Positions 8,363 through 18,756 of a DNA stretch of 64,000 nt are shown piece by piece (the first letter of the stretch is position 1; every line of letters begins with the position of its first letter). Below the pieces are notes generated by a model. That model worked only from the letters and a program-made list of their open reading frames with translations. It did no database searches and was not told the DNA's origin. This DNA is from Komarekiella delphini-convector SJRDD-AB1 (lineage in GTDB: Bacteria > Cyanobacteriota > Cyanobacteriia > Cyanobacteriales > Nostocaceae). The position numbers and the translations under genes were made by a program. The DNA lies in NCBI RefSeq assembly GCF_014831675.1, contig NZ_VJXY01000003.1:62001-126000 (forward strand). Direction: 5' to 3'.

Positions 8363-10621
8363 GTGAACGCTAAAGATATTATCACTCCTTTCCAAGTTGA
8401 ACTCACTAACTATGACTTAGAGCCAATTCATATTCCTGGCTCGATTCAACCTCATGGAGTCCTTTTAGCATTAAAAGAGCCAGAGTTAACTATCCTGCAA
8501 AGTAGCAATAATATATCCCATTTTTTGGGTATGAGTCCAGAAGAATTGCTAAATCAACCTTTGAGTAAATTACTTGAACCTGAGCAAATCAATTTTTTGC
8601 AAGATTGTTTATTACAGGAAGATTTGCAATTTACCAATCCTATTGAATTTACAATTAAATCAGGAAACAAGTCTGTACACTTTGATGGGATTATTCATCG
8701 CAGTGATCAAGTTTTGATTCTAGAGTTAGAACCTGCAATTTTAGAAAAAAGTAACGCATTTTTTAAATTTTATCACTTAGTTAAACAGACTATATCTAAG
8801 TTGCAAGTTGCATCATCTGTCACAGAAATTAGCCAAGTTCTAGTCAAAGAAGTAAAAAAAATCACTGGCTTTGATCGGGTAATGGTCTATCGATTTGATG
8901 ATAATTATAACGGTATAGTTATTGCTGACGATAAGCCAGAATATCTCGCTTCATACTTAGGTTTACACTACCCCGCTTTAGATATTCCCCCACAAGCTAG
9001 AGAACTCTTCAGCCAAAACTGGCTGAGGCTGATACCAGATGCTAACTACGAACCAGCAGCAATTGTACCTGCAAATAATCCTTTGACTGAACAGCCTTTA
9101 AATTTAAGTAGGTCGGTGTTGCGGAGTGTTTCGCCTTGCCACATTGAGTATTTGCACAATATGGGCGTAACCGCATCAATGTCAATTTCCATTATGAAAA
9201 ATAAAAAACTTTGGGGACTCATTGCTTGCCATCACCAATCACCTAAATTTCTTCCCTATGAAATTCGTAATGCCTGTGAATTTTTGGGGCAAATGACATC
9301 TTTAGAACTGGGCGCTAAAGAAGATAGCGAAGATTCTGAATATAAGATCCAGTTAAAATCTGTCCATAGCAAATTAGTGGAATATATGTCGGCAGAAACA
9401 AACTTTATTCAGGGTTTGATTAACTATCAACCAAATTTACTTAATCTCGTGAATGCCCAAGGAGCGGCAGTATCTTTTGAAGGAGAATATTTTACTGTTG
9501 GTAATACTCCAGAAAAGCCGGATATTAAACATTTGGTGGAATGGATTTATCAAAACTTGCAAGAGGAAATTTTATATACTGATGCATTATCACAAGTTTA
9601 TCCAGAGGCAGAAAAATTTCAAGATGTAGCTAGTGGTTTGATGGCGTTTTCTTTTTCCAAAACTCAAAAAAACTTTGTTTTGTGGTTCCGCCCAGAAGTG
9701 GTGCAAACTGTAAATTGGGGAGGGAATCCGAGTAAAATTGTAGAAGTGAAGGCAAATGGCAATTTGCGTTTATCACCCCGCAAGTCTTTTGAATTATGGA
9801 AAGAAACAGTCAGGTTAAAATCTCTTCCCTGGAAATATTGTGAGGTGAATGCAGCACTGGAGTTAAGAAGTGCAATTATTGGCGTGGTGCTGCGGAAGGC
9901 AGATGAACTAGCGCAGTTGAATATCGAACTAGAACGTAGTAATAACGAATTGGATGCTTTTGCTTACATTGCTTCTCATGATTTGAAAGAACCACTGCGG
10001 GGGATTCATAATTATTCTAATTTTCTAATTGAAGACTACGGCGAAACCCTCAACGACGAGGGAAGAGACAAGTTAAGAACTTTGATTCGTCTCACCCAGC
10101 GGATGGAGGATTTAATCGATTCGCTGCTGCATTTTTCCCGCTTGGGAAGGGTGGATCTTTCCATGCAGCAAACCGACATCAATAGTGTTGTCAATCGAAG
10201 TTTAGATCTGTTGAGCGCTCGAATTGAGCAAATGCAGATAAAAATCTGTATTCCTAGACCGTTACCATTAGTGTATTGCGATCGCGTCCAGATAGGTGAA
10301 GTCTTCAACAACCTGATTGCCAACGCCATTAAATACAACGACAAAACCGAAAAATGGATTGAAATTGGCTATATTGACCACCCCACAGCACCAGTCATTT
10401 TCTACGTGCGAGATAACGGTATTGGTATTCGAGAAAAACATTTTGAGTCAATTTTCCGCATCTTCAAACGACTACACGGCCCAAACAAATATGGCGGTGG
10501 TACAGGGGCGGGGCTAACCATTACAAAAAAAATTGTGGAACGACATGGCGGTAAAATCTGGGTGGAGTCAACTTATGGCGAAGGTAGTACCTTCTATTTC
10601 ACATTGCAGGAAGTGGACTGA
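8363..10621 (+). CDS. Cph1-type cyanobacterial phytochrome histidine kinase
   Basis: A 752-residue red/far-red photoreceptor kinase with order PAS (about 20-120), GAF (about 145-315), PHY (about 330-510), HisKA and HATPase_c. The N-terminal lasso has [12 protein letters not shown], but the bacteriophytochrome N-terminal cysteine is a tyrosine (NYDLEP). Instead the GAF domain has Cys259 in [14 protein letters not shown], the phycocyanobilin attachment position of Cph1. The GAF core motif reads PALDIP and the PHY tongue has PRKSF. The kinase has His539 in [11 protein letters not shown] and ATP-lid motifs [16 protein letters not shown] and GGTGAGL. It is followed within 5 bases by an Rcp-type receiver, the usual phospho-acceptor. 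Confidence 0.93.
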   Translation: MNAKDIITPFQVELTNYDLEPIHIPGSIQPHGVLLALKEPELTILQSSNNISHFLGMSPEELLNQPLSKLLEPEQINFLQDCLLQEDLQFTNPIEFTIKSGNKSVHFDGIIHRSDQVLILELEPAILEKSNAFFKFYHLVKQTISKLQVASSVTEISQVLVKEVKKITGFDRVMVYRFDDNYNGIVIADDKPEYLASYLGLHYPALDIPPQARELFSQNWLRLIPDANYEPAAIVPANNPLTEQPLNLSRSVLRSVSPCHIEYLHNMGVTASMSISIMKNKKLWGLIACHHQSPKFLPYEIRNACEFLGQMTSLELGAKEDSEDSEYKIQLKSVHSKLVEYMSAETNFIQGLINYQPNLLNLVNAQGAAVSFEGEYFTVGNTPEKPDIKHLVEWIYQNLQEEILYTDALSQVYPEAEKFQDVASGLMAFSFSKTQKNFVLWFRPEVVQTVNWGGNPSKIVEVKANGNLRLSPRKSFELWKETVRLKSLPWKYCEVNAALELRSAIIGVVLRKADELAQLNIELERSNNELDAFAYIASHDLKEPLRGIHNYSNFLIEDYGETLNDEGRDKLRTLIRLTQRMEDLIDSLLHFSRLGRVDLSMQQTDINSVVNRSLDLLSARIEQMQIKICIPRPLPLVYCDRVQIGEVFNNLIANAIKYNDKTEKWIEIGYIDHPTAPVIFYVRDNGIGIREKHFESIFRIFKRLHGPNKYGGGTGAGLTITKKIVERHGGKIWVESTYGEGSTFYFTLQEVD

Positions 10622-10625
10622 ACCC

Positions 10626-11081
10626 ATGATTTGCAAAACCGCTCAACCCTTGTTAGTGATTGAAGACAGTGACGAAGACTTTGAAGCTCTGCGTCGAGTC
10701 ATGCACCGACAAGCCGTAATCAATCCTGTCTTTCGCTGTACCGATGGCGATGAAGCGTTGGATTTTCTCTACCACAAGGGCCCCTACAGCGATGCTCAAA
10801 GGTTTCCCTGTCCTTCAATTATTTTGCTCGACTTGAATTTACCGGGAACCGATGGACGAGAAGTCTTAGAGCAAATCAAACAAGATCAAGACTTAAAAAT
10901 TATTCCTGTAGTTGTATTTACTACTTCTTCTAACCCTAGAGATATTGAAATATGTTATCGCTGCTGTGTTGCTAGTTATATTTTGAAACCAATCGATATC
11001 AACAGACTAGTACAAACGATTCAAAGCTTCATAACCTATTGGTTGGATATTGCGATTCTCCCTAATGCTGCTAGCAAGTAG
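10626..11081 (+). CDS. Rcp1-type response regulator of the phytochrome
   Basis: A 151-residue single receiver of the Rcp1 class that takes phosphate from the phytochrome kinase upstream. Motifs: acidic pair in [10 protein letters not shown], phospho-acceptor Asp69 in [20 protein letters not shown] switch region, and conserved Lys in ILKPID. The spacing from the phytochrome stop is four bases (ATG at 10626), so translation is probably coupled. The frame could extend back to 10533, but that part lies inside the kinase gene. The [15 protein letters not shown] insert is typical of Rcp proteins, which dimerise through the face opposite the active site. Confidence 0.93.
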   Translation: MICKTAQPLLVIEDSDEDFEALRRVMHRQAVINPVFRCTDGDEALDFLYHKGPYSDAQRFPCPSIILLDLNLPGTDGREVLEQIKQDQDLKIIPVVVFTTSSNPRDIEICYRCCVASYILKPIDINRLVQTIQSFITYWLDIAILPNAASK

Positions 11082-11083
11082 TC

Positions 11084-13855
11084 ATGGCACAACCGCTAAC
11101 CATTTTAATCATCGACGATTCTCCTGAAGACCGCCAGGCTTATCGTCGCTATCTGCTGCAAGACCGGGAACACAGCTACACAATTCTCGAAGAAGAATCG
11201 GGAGAAGGAGCGCTGGCACTATGTCGGCAGTTTCAGCCTGATGGGATCTTATTAGACTTTCTGCTGCCAGACTTGGATGGGCTGGAATTTATGGCGGAAT
11301 TAAAACAGCAGACACAGGGAGCCATGCCTGTTGTGATCATGTTAACTGGGTATGGCAACGAAGTTGTGGCTGTCCAGGCGATGAAAAGTGGCGTTCAAGA
11401 CTATCTGGTCAAGGGACAGACGACGGCGGAGCGTTTGCGCTCTACTATCCACTCGGCAATCAAAAATGCTCAGTTACGTCAAGAACTGCAACGCAGTGAG
11501 GAGCGTTTCCGCACTTCGGTTGAGAATATGCTGGATTGTTTTGGTATTTATTCAGCTATTCGGAATGAAACGGCTGAAATAGTGGACTTTCAAGTTGATT
11601 ATGTGAATGCTGCTGCTTGTGAATTTAACCGCATGAGTCAGGAGGAACAGCAAAGCAAAAGCTTGTGCAAAATTCTACTTAATTTTCGAGAAAGTGGCTT
11701 GTTTAATGAGTGTTGCCAAGTTGTGGAAACGGGCAAGCCTTTGGCGAAAGAATCACTTACCTACACTTCCTTTAATAGCAAGCAGCAGTTAACCAAAGCC
11801 GTTGATATTCGGATCACCAAAATGGGAGATGGCTTTGTCGCTTCTTGGCGGGATGTGACTGAAAAAAAGCAGGCAGAGCAACGGTTGCAGGAGAGCCAAC
11901 GTTTCATTGAACGCATCGCCGAAACAACTCCAGGAATTTTGTACGTTTACGACCTCTTAGAAGCGCGGAATATCTATCTCAATGGTCAGGTTAATAAATT
12001 GCTTGGCTACACTCCTCAACAAATTCAAGATATGGGAGCCGAGTTCCTGATCAATTTAATGCATCCTGATGATTTAGCTCGCTCACCTGTTATAGATACA
12101 CGATTTGACACAGTTAAAGATGGTGACATTCTAGAAAATGAGTATCGGATGCGACACGCTAATGGGGAATGGCGCTGGTTTTGTAGTCGAGATACTGTAT
12201 TTACTAGGAATGCTGACGGTTCACCCCACCAGATTATTGGTACAACCTTTGACATTACAGAACGCAAGCAAGTGGAGGAAAAGCTACGCTTAAGTAATGA
12301 GCGTTTCCAACTGGCGGCGGCAGCAGTCAATTGTTTAATTTATGACTGGGATATTGAAAGAAATACGGTTGACAGAACTGAGGGGCTAACCAGAATTTTG
12401 GGTTACTCCTTAGAAGAGACACAAGCAACTCATCAATGGTGGAGAGAGCAAACTCATCCCGAAGATAGAGAGCTTTTAGGTAACTACTTTCGGGCTATGT
12501 CTGCCAATCAAAATCACTATGCTGTTGAATACAGAACGCTTCACAAAGATCAGCAATATCGGTATGTGCTAGATCAAGGAGTAATTAAACGAAATGCCAA
12601 GGGGCAGCCAGTAAGGGCAGTTGGCAGTACAACAGATATTAGCGATCGCAAGCATGCGGAAGTCGCCTTGCGTCAAAGCGAGGAACGCTACCGCTACTTA
12701 TCTGATGCCATGCCACAACTCGTCTGGATTTGCAATGCTAGCGGTGAATACGAGCATGTCAATCAACGATGGTGTGAATTTACTGGACAACCAATTAAGG
12801 AAGCGCTGGGATTTGGCTGGACAAAAGTTTTACATCCAGAAGACATTCAACCAGCTATCCAGGCATGGGTAGAATCTGTGCGGACAGGTGAACTTTACGA
12901 ACATGAAATGCGTTATCGACGGTTTGACGGCATATATCGCTGGCATTTAGCCAGAGGTTTGCCGATCAAGGACGAGCAAGGACGTGTCATGAAATGGTTT
13001 GGCACAAGTACAGATATAGATGATCGCAAGCAGTTAGAAGCTGAACGTAATCTGCTTTTGCAACTTGAGCAAACCGCCCGCGCTGAAGCTGAAGCTGCTA
13101 ACCGCACTAAAGATGAGTTTGTCGCAATGGTATCCCATGACCTGCGATCACCACTCAATGCCATTCTTGGCTGGGCGAAAATACTGCGGACTCGGCAACT
13201 TGATTCAGATAATATGAACCGCGCTCTCGAAACCATTGAAAGCAATGCTAAGTCCCAAGCAAAACTTTTGGAAGACCTGCTGGATATGTCTCGCATCATC
13301 CGCGGCAAGCTACAGCTTGAGTTTAGCCAAGTTAATTTAGGGGCAATTATCGGAGTAGCGATCGAAACTGTCTACCCATCCGCAAATGCTAAGAATATTA
13401 GTTTAGAGTCCACACTTGACAGGTCAATTCCAGCAATTTCTGCCGATATCAACCGTTTACTGCAAGTTTTAGGGAATATACTCTCGAATGCCATTAAATT
13501 TACTCCGCCAGGAGGACGGGTAGAAGTACGGTTATCGACTTGTTCTAAATCAACCTCTCCCGACTCAGCACTCTCCACTCCTGACGGGCTAAACGCCCCG
13601 CTATCGCTAACAGCACTCATACAAGTAAGTGATACAGGTATCGGTATCAGCCCAGAGTTACTGCCCCATGTTTTTGAACGCTATCATCAGGGACATTCCA
13701 CTCACAAAGGTGGTTTAGGATTAGGTTTAGCGATCGCTCGTCATTTAGTAGAATTACATGGCGGCACTATTCAAGCCACTAGTCCAGGCGTTGGACAAGG
13801 AGCTACTTTCACCGTCAAGCTACCTTTATCAGCCAAGAACTTAACTGGCGTCTGA
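11084..13855 (+). CDS. Histidine kinase, REC-PAS(x4)-HisKA-HATPase
   Basis: A 923-residue cytoplasmic kinase with no membrane segment. It has an N-terminal receiver (residues 1-125, Asp58 in ILLDFLLPDLDG), then four PAS/PAC repeats at roughly 140-265, 270-392, 395-522 and 525-648, each introduced by a coiled-coil helix such as QRSEERFR or QSEERYRY. HisKA follows with His685 in MVSHDLRSPLNAI and HATPase_c with DTGIGI and GGLGLGL. The start is two bases after the receiver gene's stop, making a three-gene operon with the phytochrome. The N-terminal receiver may take phosphate from the phytochrome, so light could feed a second kinase. The PAS ligands are unknown. Confidence 0.92.
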   Translation: MAQPLTILIIDDSPEDRQAYRRYLLQDREHSYTILEEESGEGALALCRQFQPDGILLDFLLPDLDGLEFMAELKQQTQGAMPVVIMLTGYGNEVVAVQAMKSGVQDYLVKGQTTAERLRSTIHSAIKNAQLRQELQRSEERFRTSVENMLDCFGIYSAIRNETAEIVDFQVDYVNAAACEFNRMSQEEQQSKSLCKILLNFRESGLFNECCQVVETGKPLAKESLTYTSFNSKQQLTKAVDIRITKMGDGFVASWRDVTEKKQAEQRLQESQRFIERIAETTPGILYVYDLLEARNIYLNGQVNKLLGYTPQQIQDMGAEFLINLMHPDDLARSPVIDTRFDTVKDGDILENEYRMRHANGEWRWFCSRDTVFTRNADGSPHQIIGTTFDITERKQVEEKLRLSNERFQLAAAAVNCLIYDWDIERNTVDRTEGLTRILGYSLEETQATHQWWREQTHPEDRELLGNYFRAMSANQNHYAVEYRTLHKDQQYRYVLDQGVIKRNAKGQPVRAVGSTTDISDRKHAEVALRQSEERYRYLSDAMPQLVWICNASGEYEHVNQRWCEFTGQPIKEALGFGWTKVLHPEDIQPAIQAWVESVRTGELYEHEMRYRRFDGIYRWHLARGLPIKDEQGRVMKWFGTSTDIDDRKQLEAERNLLLQLEQTARAEAEAANRTKDEFVAMVSHDLRSPLNAILGWAKILRTRQLDSDNMNRALETIESNAKSQAKLLEDLLDMSRIIRGKLQLEFSQVNLGAIIGVAIETVYPSANAKNISLESTLDRSIPAISADINRLLQVLGNILSNAIKFTPPGGRVEVRLSTCSKSTSPDSALSTPDGLNAPLSLTALIQVSDTGIGISPELLPHVFERYHQGHSTHKGGLGLGLAIARHLVELHGGTIQATSPGVGQGATFTVKLPLSAKNLTGV

Positions 13856-13943
13856 ATTCTTGGAAAAGTTGGCTAATTCTATTACTGGCATGGATACAGA
13901 CTAGAGCGATCGCTCACCTGCATTTACTGAGTAACAATCCTAA

Positions 13944-14141
13944 CTAAAGCTCTCCATTAATCTTACGCCTGATGATTTCCATCTGTGCCTGCATATCGGC
14001 TTCTGTCATAGGCATGGGATAACCTTTGGAATTGGGATCACGTTTGCTCATTAGAAAACGTAGAGCTTCAATGTCTTCGCGGTTTTCAATGACATAAGCT
14101 CTCAACTCTGTAAAACTCATTTGCTCATAATTCTGGTTCAT
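13944..14141 (-). CDS. DUF6887 family small protein
   Basis: A 65-residue protein of a small cyanobacterial family of unknown function. The hallmark is the opening NYEQMSFTELRAYVIENRED, followed by EALRFLMSKRD and a C-terminal helix EADMQAQMEIIRRKI. I use the ATG at 14141, not an upstream one at 14162, because homologs start near NYEQMS. The start lies inside the end of the DUF6888 gene (17-base overlap, different frame), so it is probably translated by coupling. The pairing and small sizes resemble two-gene modules such as toxin-antitoxin pairs, but no such activity is shown. Confidence 0.75.
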   Translation of the reverse strand: MNQNYEQMSFTELRAYVIENREDIEALRFLMSKRDPNSKGYPMPMTEADMQAQMEIIRRKINGEL

Positions 14142-14316
14142 TGATAAAATCCCAGATCCCATTACTTAATACGATGATTTGGAGATTATCTCCAGCTAAG
14201 ATGCAAACCTGTCTGGTTTTGTCGTCAAATAGAAATAAGCGGATATCTTTGTACAGATTTGACAACATTTGACAAACCCTTACACAGGCTAAGGCTCGCT
14301 CTGTTGTTGGTAAAAT
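14125..14316 (-). CDS. DUF6888 family small protein, no conventional start codon
   Basis: On the minus strand a 63-codon frame ending in TGA (14127-14125) reads ALACVRVCQMLSNLYKDI, then RLFLFDDKTRQVCILAGDN, then NLQIIVLSNGIWDFINEPE. This is the DUF6888 pattern that normally precedes DUF6887. No in-frame ATG, GTG or TTG lies before the conserved part. A Shine-Dalgarno GAGGAG (14327-14322) sits five bases before an in-frame ATT at 14316, so ATT initiation is the best fit. An ATG at 14320 is out of frame, so a one-base frameshift that killed the gene is the alternative. Function unknown. Confidence 0.65.
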   Translation of the reverse strand: MLPTTERALACVRVCQMLSNLYKDIRLFLFDDKTRQVCILAGDNLQIIVLSNGIWDFINEPEL

Positions 14317-14402
14317 ACATACTCCTCACTTCTAATATAAGGCGGGCATTGCCCACCTACGCTAAGCAACTGGCGTCATATATATGGCGTCTACAAGCGA
14401 TA

Positions 14403-15995
14403 CTATGACAACGGACGGTAGACGCGATAGTTAATTTTGGGGAAGATGTTGTCCATTAACTCGACTTTTTCCAGCCAACCGCTGTCGATTTTGCCAATTT
14501 TAACGTCTTCGTAGAGTTTATTGAACCGCATCAGGTGCGATCGTGTCCGTCTGACTGCATAGGGTACCATTGTTCCCGTCCGCATAATAAACGCCCAGTC
14601 GGAAGATTGTGCCAATAGCAGTTCCCGCGCTGCTTGGTTCAGTGCTTTCCACCCCAATTCATCTTCCGGTTCCAAGTGCGAGATTTCAATCATGCGTTCT
14701 GCAGCCTTGTGCAAATGAGGATAAATCCATGCATTTGTCTCGTTCAACCAATACTCATGAAATCCCTTAAAACCCCAGCTTGATTGCGAAGGACGGCAGA
14801 CTTGCTGAGTTGGTTGTGCTCGTAAATAGTCTGCCAAATGGGTCATTGCATAGGTTTTTTGGTCATACCATGACTTGCGGAACAGGTAATCTATAAACCA
14901 GGGGCCTTCATACCACCAATGTCCGAATAACTCTGCATCGTAGGGCGAAACAATCACTGGTGGGCGTTGCATTATACCGTAAAGATGCTCAGATTGCCGC
15001 TCTCGATTATACATAAAGTTAGCGGCATGTTCTGCGGCCTTTTCCCTGGCCCAATAAGGGTCGTAGAGTGCTTTATCTGCAAGCCCTAAGCCACGTCCAG
15101 TAATTTTATGATACTTAATCCCCGTGTTTTTACGCTGACCGTTGGGCATGATATAGGGCTTGATATACTCATATTCTGCTTCCCAGCCCAAATCTTTGTA
15201 AAATTCTCGATATTCTGCTGCACCTGGATAACCCACTTCAGAAGACCATACCTGCTGAGAAGATTCATGATCTCGACCAAAGGCTGCAACACCTGTCTCT
15301 GTAAAAATCGGGGCATAAGTACCAAAACGCGGACGAGGACGAGCATAAAGGATACCATGCCCATCGGTGAGGAAGTAGCGCAACCCGGCATCTGCTAGCA
15401 TCCGCTCTACACCTTCATAATAGGCGCATTCCGGCAACCAAATACCTCTGGGTGCTTGTCCAAAGGTTTGCTCATAGTGTTCGCATGCTACCTGAATTTG
15501 CGCCCAAACAGCTTGCGGATACATTTTCATCAGCGGTAAGTAGCCGTGGGTAGCACCGCAAGTGATAATTTCTAAGTTATTAGTGTCTTGGAACTGCTTA
15601 AAAGCCGTTACCAAATCCCCGTCGTAGCGTTCCCATAACTGACGCGCTTCATTAAACTCAGTGGCGTAATGTTCAGCTAAATAACGAATATGTCCGTTGT
15701 GAGCATTTCGTTCGGCCTCCAGTTCTATCAGTTCTTCGAGTTGAGCTAAGTGTGCGTCATAACGTTCTTGCAACAGAGGGTCACGAAGCATTGACACTAA
15801 AGGCGGTGTCATGCTCATTGTGATTTTAAAGTCGATGCCGTCTCGCTTTAAGCCTTCAAATACTTTCAGTAAAGGAATGTATGTTTCGGTGATGGCTTCA
15901 TAAAGCCATTCTTCCTCAAGCACATAGTCGCTTTCTGGGTGACGAACGAAGGGTAGGTGTGCGTGGAGTACAAGAGCGACGTAGCCGATAGCCAT
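14403..15995 (-). CDS. GH57 1,4-alpha-glucan branching enzyme
   Basis: A 530-residue glycoside hydrolase family 57 enzyme that makes alpha-1,6 branches in glycogen. The N-terminal block VALVLHAHLPFVRHPE is family motif 1. The nucleophile is Glu189 in GIWLPECAYY and the acid/base is Asp353 in VSPYDAELFGHWWYEGP. The C-terminal DUF1957-like helical domain contains SSWGFKGFHEYWLN and DWAFIMRTGTMVPYA. Length and motif order match characterised GH57 branching enzymes of about 526 residues, not GH57 amylases. Cyanobacteria usually also have a GH13 GlgB, so this is a second, distinct branching activity. It is cytoplasmic and monocistronic. Confidence 0.9.
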   Translation of the reverse strand: MAIGYVALVLHAHLPFVRHPESDYVLEEEWLYEAITETYIPLLKVFEGLKRDGIDFKITMSMTPPLVSMLRDPLLQERYDAHLAQLEELIELEAERNAHNGHIRYLAEHYATEFNEARQLWERYDGDLVTAFKQFQDTNNLEIITCGATHGYLPLMKMYPQAVWAQIQVACEHYEQTFGQAPRGIWLPECAYYEGVERMLADAGLRYFLTDGHGILYARPRPRFGTYAPIFTETGVAAFGRDHESSQQVWSSEVGYPGAAEYREFYKDLGWEAEYEYIKPYIMPNGQRKNTGIKYHKITGRGLGLADKALYDPYWAREKAAEHAANFMYNRERQSEHLYGIMQRPPVIVSPYDAELFGHWWYEGPWFIDYLFRKSWYDQKTYAMTHLADYLRAQPTQQVCRPSQSSWGFKGFHEYWLNETNAWIYPHLHKAAERMIEISHLEPEDELGWKALNQAARELLLAQSSDWAFIMRTGTMVPYAVRRTRSHLMRFNKLYEDVKIGKIDSGWLEKVELMDNIFPKINYRVYRPLS

Positions 15996-16295
15996 AATGA
16001 TTTGGTGGTACTTGTAAATTGAAGGTCGAGAGGTTTGGCAGAAATTAACAATATTTTAAGACTTTATGGAGATTGTTATAATGATTCGTAATTTATTCAC
16101 AATTTATCCGATTCCACACCAGAATACATTGCTACGGAGCCATTGCGTTGCAAAGAGAAATCTAAGAGTTGGCTTCCTCCTTGATGTAACTGCCGTCAAC
16201 AGAACTGACTTATAACTTAATATATAAATCTTTAAAAAAGATAACTACTATTTGTGTAGTGTACCTGCATCCATGTTCCACGTTAAGTAAAACTT
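15996..16295. other. Intergenic region
   Basis: About 300 bases upstream of the branching-enzyme gene and downstream of rsgA. I see no reading frame, terminator or RNA gene in it. The AT-rich part next to 15996 presumably carries the branching-enzyme promoter. Confidence 0.5.
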
Positions 16296-17372
16296 TTACT
16301 CCTCGTCCTGATACAAATCTTGTAGTGCTTGCAGTTGAGTCCGCCGGGAAACACGGCGATATTTTTTACTTTCGAGCTTGGGTTCGTATTGACTTTGCCC
16401 TTTGCTTTTGCTTTTTAACTTGAGGTTGGATTCAGGATCGGCTTGTTGGTGAAGCTGAGTTTGAAGGGCGATCGCTTCCGTCATAAATTCTAAATAATGT
16501 TGATACCGCTCCCAGTCTCCGCGCACGGCACAATCAGGCTCGTCTCGATGCAGACAATCACTAAACCGACAGCTAGCAACTGCTAAGCGCTCTCTAGCTT
16601 CTGGAAAATAATGTACTAATTCTTCTGGAGTACAATCCAAATCAGGCTGGTTAAAGCCGGGAGTATCTGCTAGTAAACCACCGCTAGGCAACTCAAATAA
16701 TTCTATATGGCGGGTAGTATGACGACCACGAGCTAGTTTACCCGAAACTTCTCCCACGCGCAGGTTGACCGAAGAAATCAGCGCATTAATTAAGCTAGAT
16801 TTACCAACACCAGAAGGCCCAGCGACTACAGTAATTTTATTACTCAGATAACTGGCTGCTTGGTCAATATTTATACCATTTCTAACGCTAATAAATAATG
16901 CTTGATAGCCCCAACCAAGTAAGCGATCGCTAATTTGCTGGTGTTCCTGCTGTGAAATTAAATCACTTTTATTTAAACATAAAAGCACATCCAAGCCAGT
17001 AGATTCTGCCTTAACTAGAAACCGACTCAATTGATAAGGTTCCAAAGGCGGATCGGCAACAGCAAAGACCAACATAATTTGGTTAACATTAGCGATCGCT
17101 GGACGATCTAATTCGCTTTGGCGGGGTAAAACCTCAGCGATCGCCCCCCGTCCTCCAACCCAATCTGGTTCTTCTACAACGACGCGATCGCCCACCATCA
17201 CCTGTTGTCCAATTTTTTTCAGGCGTGTTCTGCGAGTACATAAGAGAAGAGGAGGATAAAAAGAATTTTTTTCCTCTGCTCCTGCATCCATTTGCACCTG
17301 GTAAAAATTAGCCTGCACGGCTAGCACAGTACCCGATAACTCTCCATTTCCGGCAATATTTTCCCCTCTCAT
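16296..17372 (-). CDS. rsgA: Ribosome small-subunit biogenesis GTPase RsgA
   Basis: RsgA is a circularly permuted GTPase that checks late 30S assembly. The 358-residue protein has an N-terminal OB fold (residues 1-80), then G motifs in the permuted order: LNKSD (G4), GPSGVGKSSLIN (G1/P-loop), RHTTRH (G2 region) and ADTPGFN (G3). A C-terminal zinc site follows with Cys/His in CRFSDCLHRDEPDC. Between about residues 315 and 335 there is a Lys/Ser-rich, low-complexity stretch (LKLKSKSKGQSQ). Its ATG overlaps the stop of the TusA-like gene by four bases, so the three genes dnaJ, tusA-like and rsgA form a coupled operon. Confidence 0.95.
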   Translation of the reverse strand: MRGENIAGNGELSGTVLAVQANFYQVQMDAGAEEKNSFYPPLLLCTRRTRLKKIGQQVMVGDRVVVEEPDWVGGRGAIAEVLPRQSELDRPAIANVNQIMLVFAVADPPLEPYQLSRFLVKAESTGLDVLLCLNKSDLISQQEHQQISDRLLGWGYQALFISVRNGINIDQAASYLSNKITVVAGPSGVGKSSLINALISSVNLRVGEVSGKLARGRHTTRHIELFELPSGGLLADTPGFNQPDLDCTPEELVHYFPEARERLAVASCRFSDCLHRDEPDCAVRGDWERYQHYLEFMTEAIALQTQLHQQADPESNLKLKSKSKGQSQYEPKLESKKYRRVSRRTQLQALQDLYQDEE

Positions 17373-17629
17373 TGCTCAGTAAATGGGCGGCGTACTAATA
17401 GAGAAAAATAACTAGTGCAATCTATAATTTGTTCAACCTGATAGCCTGCCATTGTCAGACTATCAGGAACCTGCTCAATTGGCTCTCCAAGGTCTAACCA
17501 GACTTCCAGCAAACCTCCTGGCTGCATTTTCTCCAGACGTAGTTTTGTCCGCACAAAATTAATCGGGCAAGGAGTGCCGCGCAAATCGAGTTGAGCATCA
17601 GGAATTGAAAGGGAGGGGGGCTTCATCAC
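17369..17629 (-). CDS. TusA-family sulfurtransferase-like protein
   Basis: An 86-residue SirA/TusA-like protein. The signature is [19 protein letters not shown], with the sulfur-carrying cysteine in the CP dipeptide at about residue 21, followed by [18 protein letters not shown]. These proteins relay persulfide sulfur, for example to tRNA thiolation or molybdenum cofactor synthesis. It overlaps dnaJ (upstream) and rsgA (downstream) by four bases each. That placement between a chaperone and a ribosome GTPase is noteworthy, but the target is not indicated. Confidence 0.88.
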   Translation of the reverse strand: MMKPPSLSIPDAQLDLRGTPCPINFVRTKLRLEKMQPGGLLEVWLDLGEPIEQVPDSLTMAGYQVEQIIDCTSYFSLLVRRPFTEQ

Positions 17630-18756
17630 TTAAACAGATTTCCCAAAAATCCTTCTAGACCGCCTTTACCAGTACGGTCTCCCTTAATTTTAGCTAGCTT
17701 CTCCAACAATTCCCTCTCATCTGGAGTCACTTTGTTAGGAATATCAATTAACACCGTCAGCATATGGTCGCCCCGACTTACGGGATTTCCCAAGCGAGGT
17801 ACGCCACGATTTTCCAACTTCATCACCGTATTTGGCTGAGTTCCAGCAGGAATTATCAGTTCCACCGGCCCATCTACTGTATCTACTTCTAAACGGCAAC
17901 CTAGAATTGCCTGGAGATAGCTAATTTTGATTTCTGAGAGAATGTTGATGCCGTCTCGTTGGAATTCTTCATCCTCGTTCACAAATAAGTAAACGTACAA
18001 GTCACCAGGAGGGCCACTCCGTTGACCAGCATCTCCTTCATTAGAAATTCGCAAGCGTGTACCATTATCCACACCAGCAGGAATAGTAATTTTGAGTTTC
18101 TTCGTTACTTGGTTTGCGCCCTTACCGTCACACGCATCACATTTATCTTCAATTACCATCCCTGTTCCATTACAAGTGGGACAAGTTGAGACTTGGGTAA
18201 AGCTACCAAAGGGGGTTCTAGTGACACGACGTACTTGACCTGAACCACCACAAGTCGAACAATTCCTGGGGCGCGTTCCAGGCTTAGCACCCGAACCGCT
18301 ACACACTTCACAGTTTTCTAAATGCGAAATCCGAATTTCTTTTTCACCGCCAAACACGGCTTCCCGAAAGTCTAACTTCAGGTCTAGCCGCAGATCATCA
18401 CCCCGCACAGGCCCACTGCGTCGTCTTTGTTGTGTTGGGCCACCCATGCCGCCAGCGAAGCCACTAAAGATGCTTTCAAAAATATCGGCAAAGCCACCCA
18501 TGTCGCCAATATCTTGGAAGCCTGCACCAGCTCCACTTGACACACCCTCTGGGCCAAAGCGATCATAACGAGCGCGGGTTTCTGATTCTGAGAGTACCTC
18601 ATAAGCGCGATTAATTTCTTTAAAGCGTTCTTCCGCGCCTGGTTCTTTGTTCACGTCTGGGTGATACTTTCGGGCTAAGCGGCGGTAGGCTTGTTTGAGT
18701 TCTTCTTTGTCGGCGTCACGGGAGACACCCAGAATTTCATAATAGTCGCGGGCCAT
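17626..18756 (-). CDS. dnaJ: Chaperone protein DnaJ (type I Hsp40)
   Basis: A 376-residue co-chaperone that stimulates DnaK ATPase and delivers clients. The J domain begins [20 protein letters not shown], with HPD in [12 protein letters not shown] Gly/Phe-rich region follows, then four zinc motifs ([32 protein letters not shown]) and the C-terminal peptide-binding domains. I place the start at 18756. An in-frame extension to 18852 exists, but it runs through an interspersed repeat and lacks J-domain sequence. The gene heads the dnaJ-tusA-rsgA operon; dnaK lies about 1 kb upstream on the same strand. Confidence 0.96.
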   Translation of the reverse strand: MARDYYEILGVSRDADKEELKQAYRRLARKYHPDVNKEPGAEERFKEINRAYEVLSESETRARYDRFGPEGVSSGAGAGFQDIGDMGGFADIFESIFSGFAGGMGGPTQQRRRSGPVRGDDLRLDLKLDFREAVFGGEKEIRISHLENCEVCSGSGAKPGTRPRNCSTCGGSGQVRRVTRTPFGSFTQVSTCPTCNGTGMVIEDKCDACDGKGANQVTKKLKITIPAGVDNGTRLRISNEGDAGQRSGPPGDLYVYLFVNEDEEFQRDGINILSEIKISYLQAILGCRLEVDTVDGPVELIIPAGTQPNTVMKLENRGVPRLGNPVSRGDHMLTVLIDIPNKVTPDERELLEKLAKIKGDRTGKGGLEGFLGNLFK

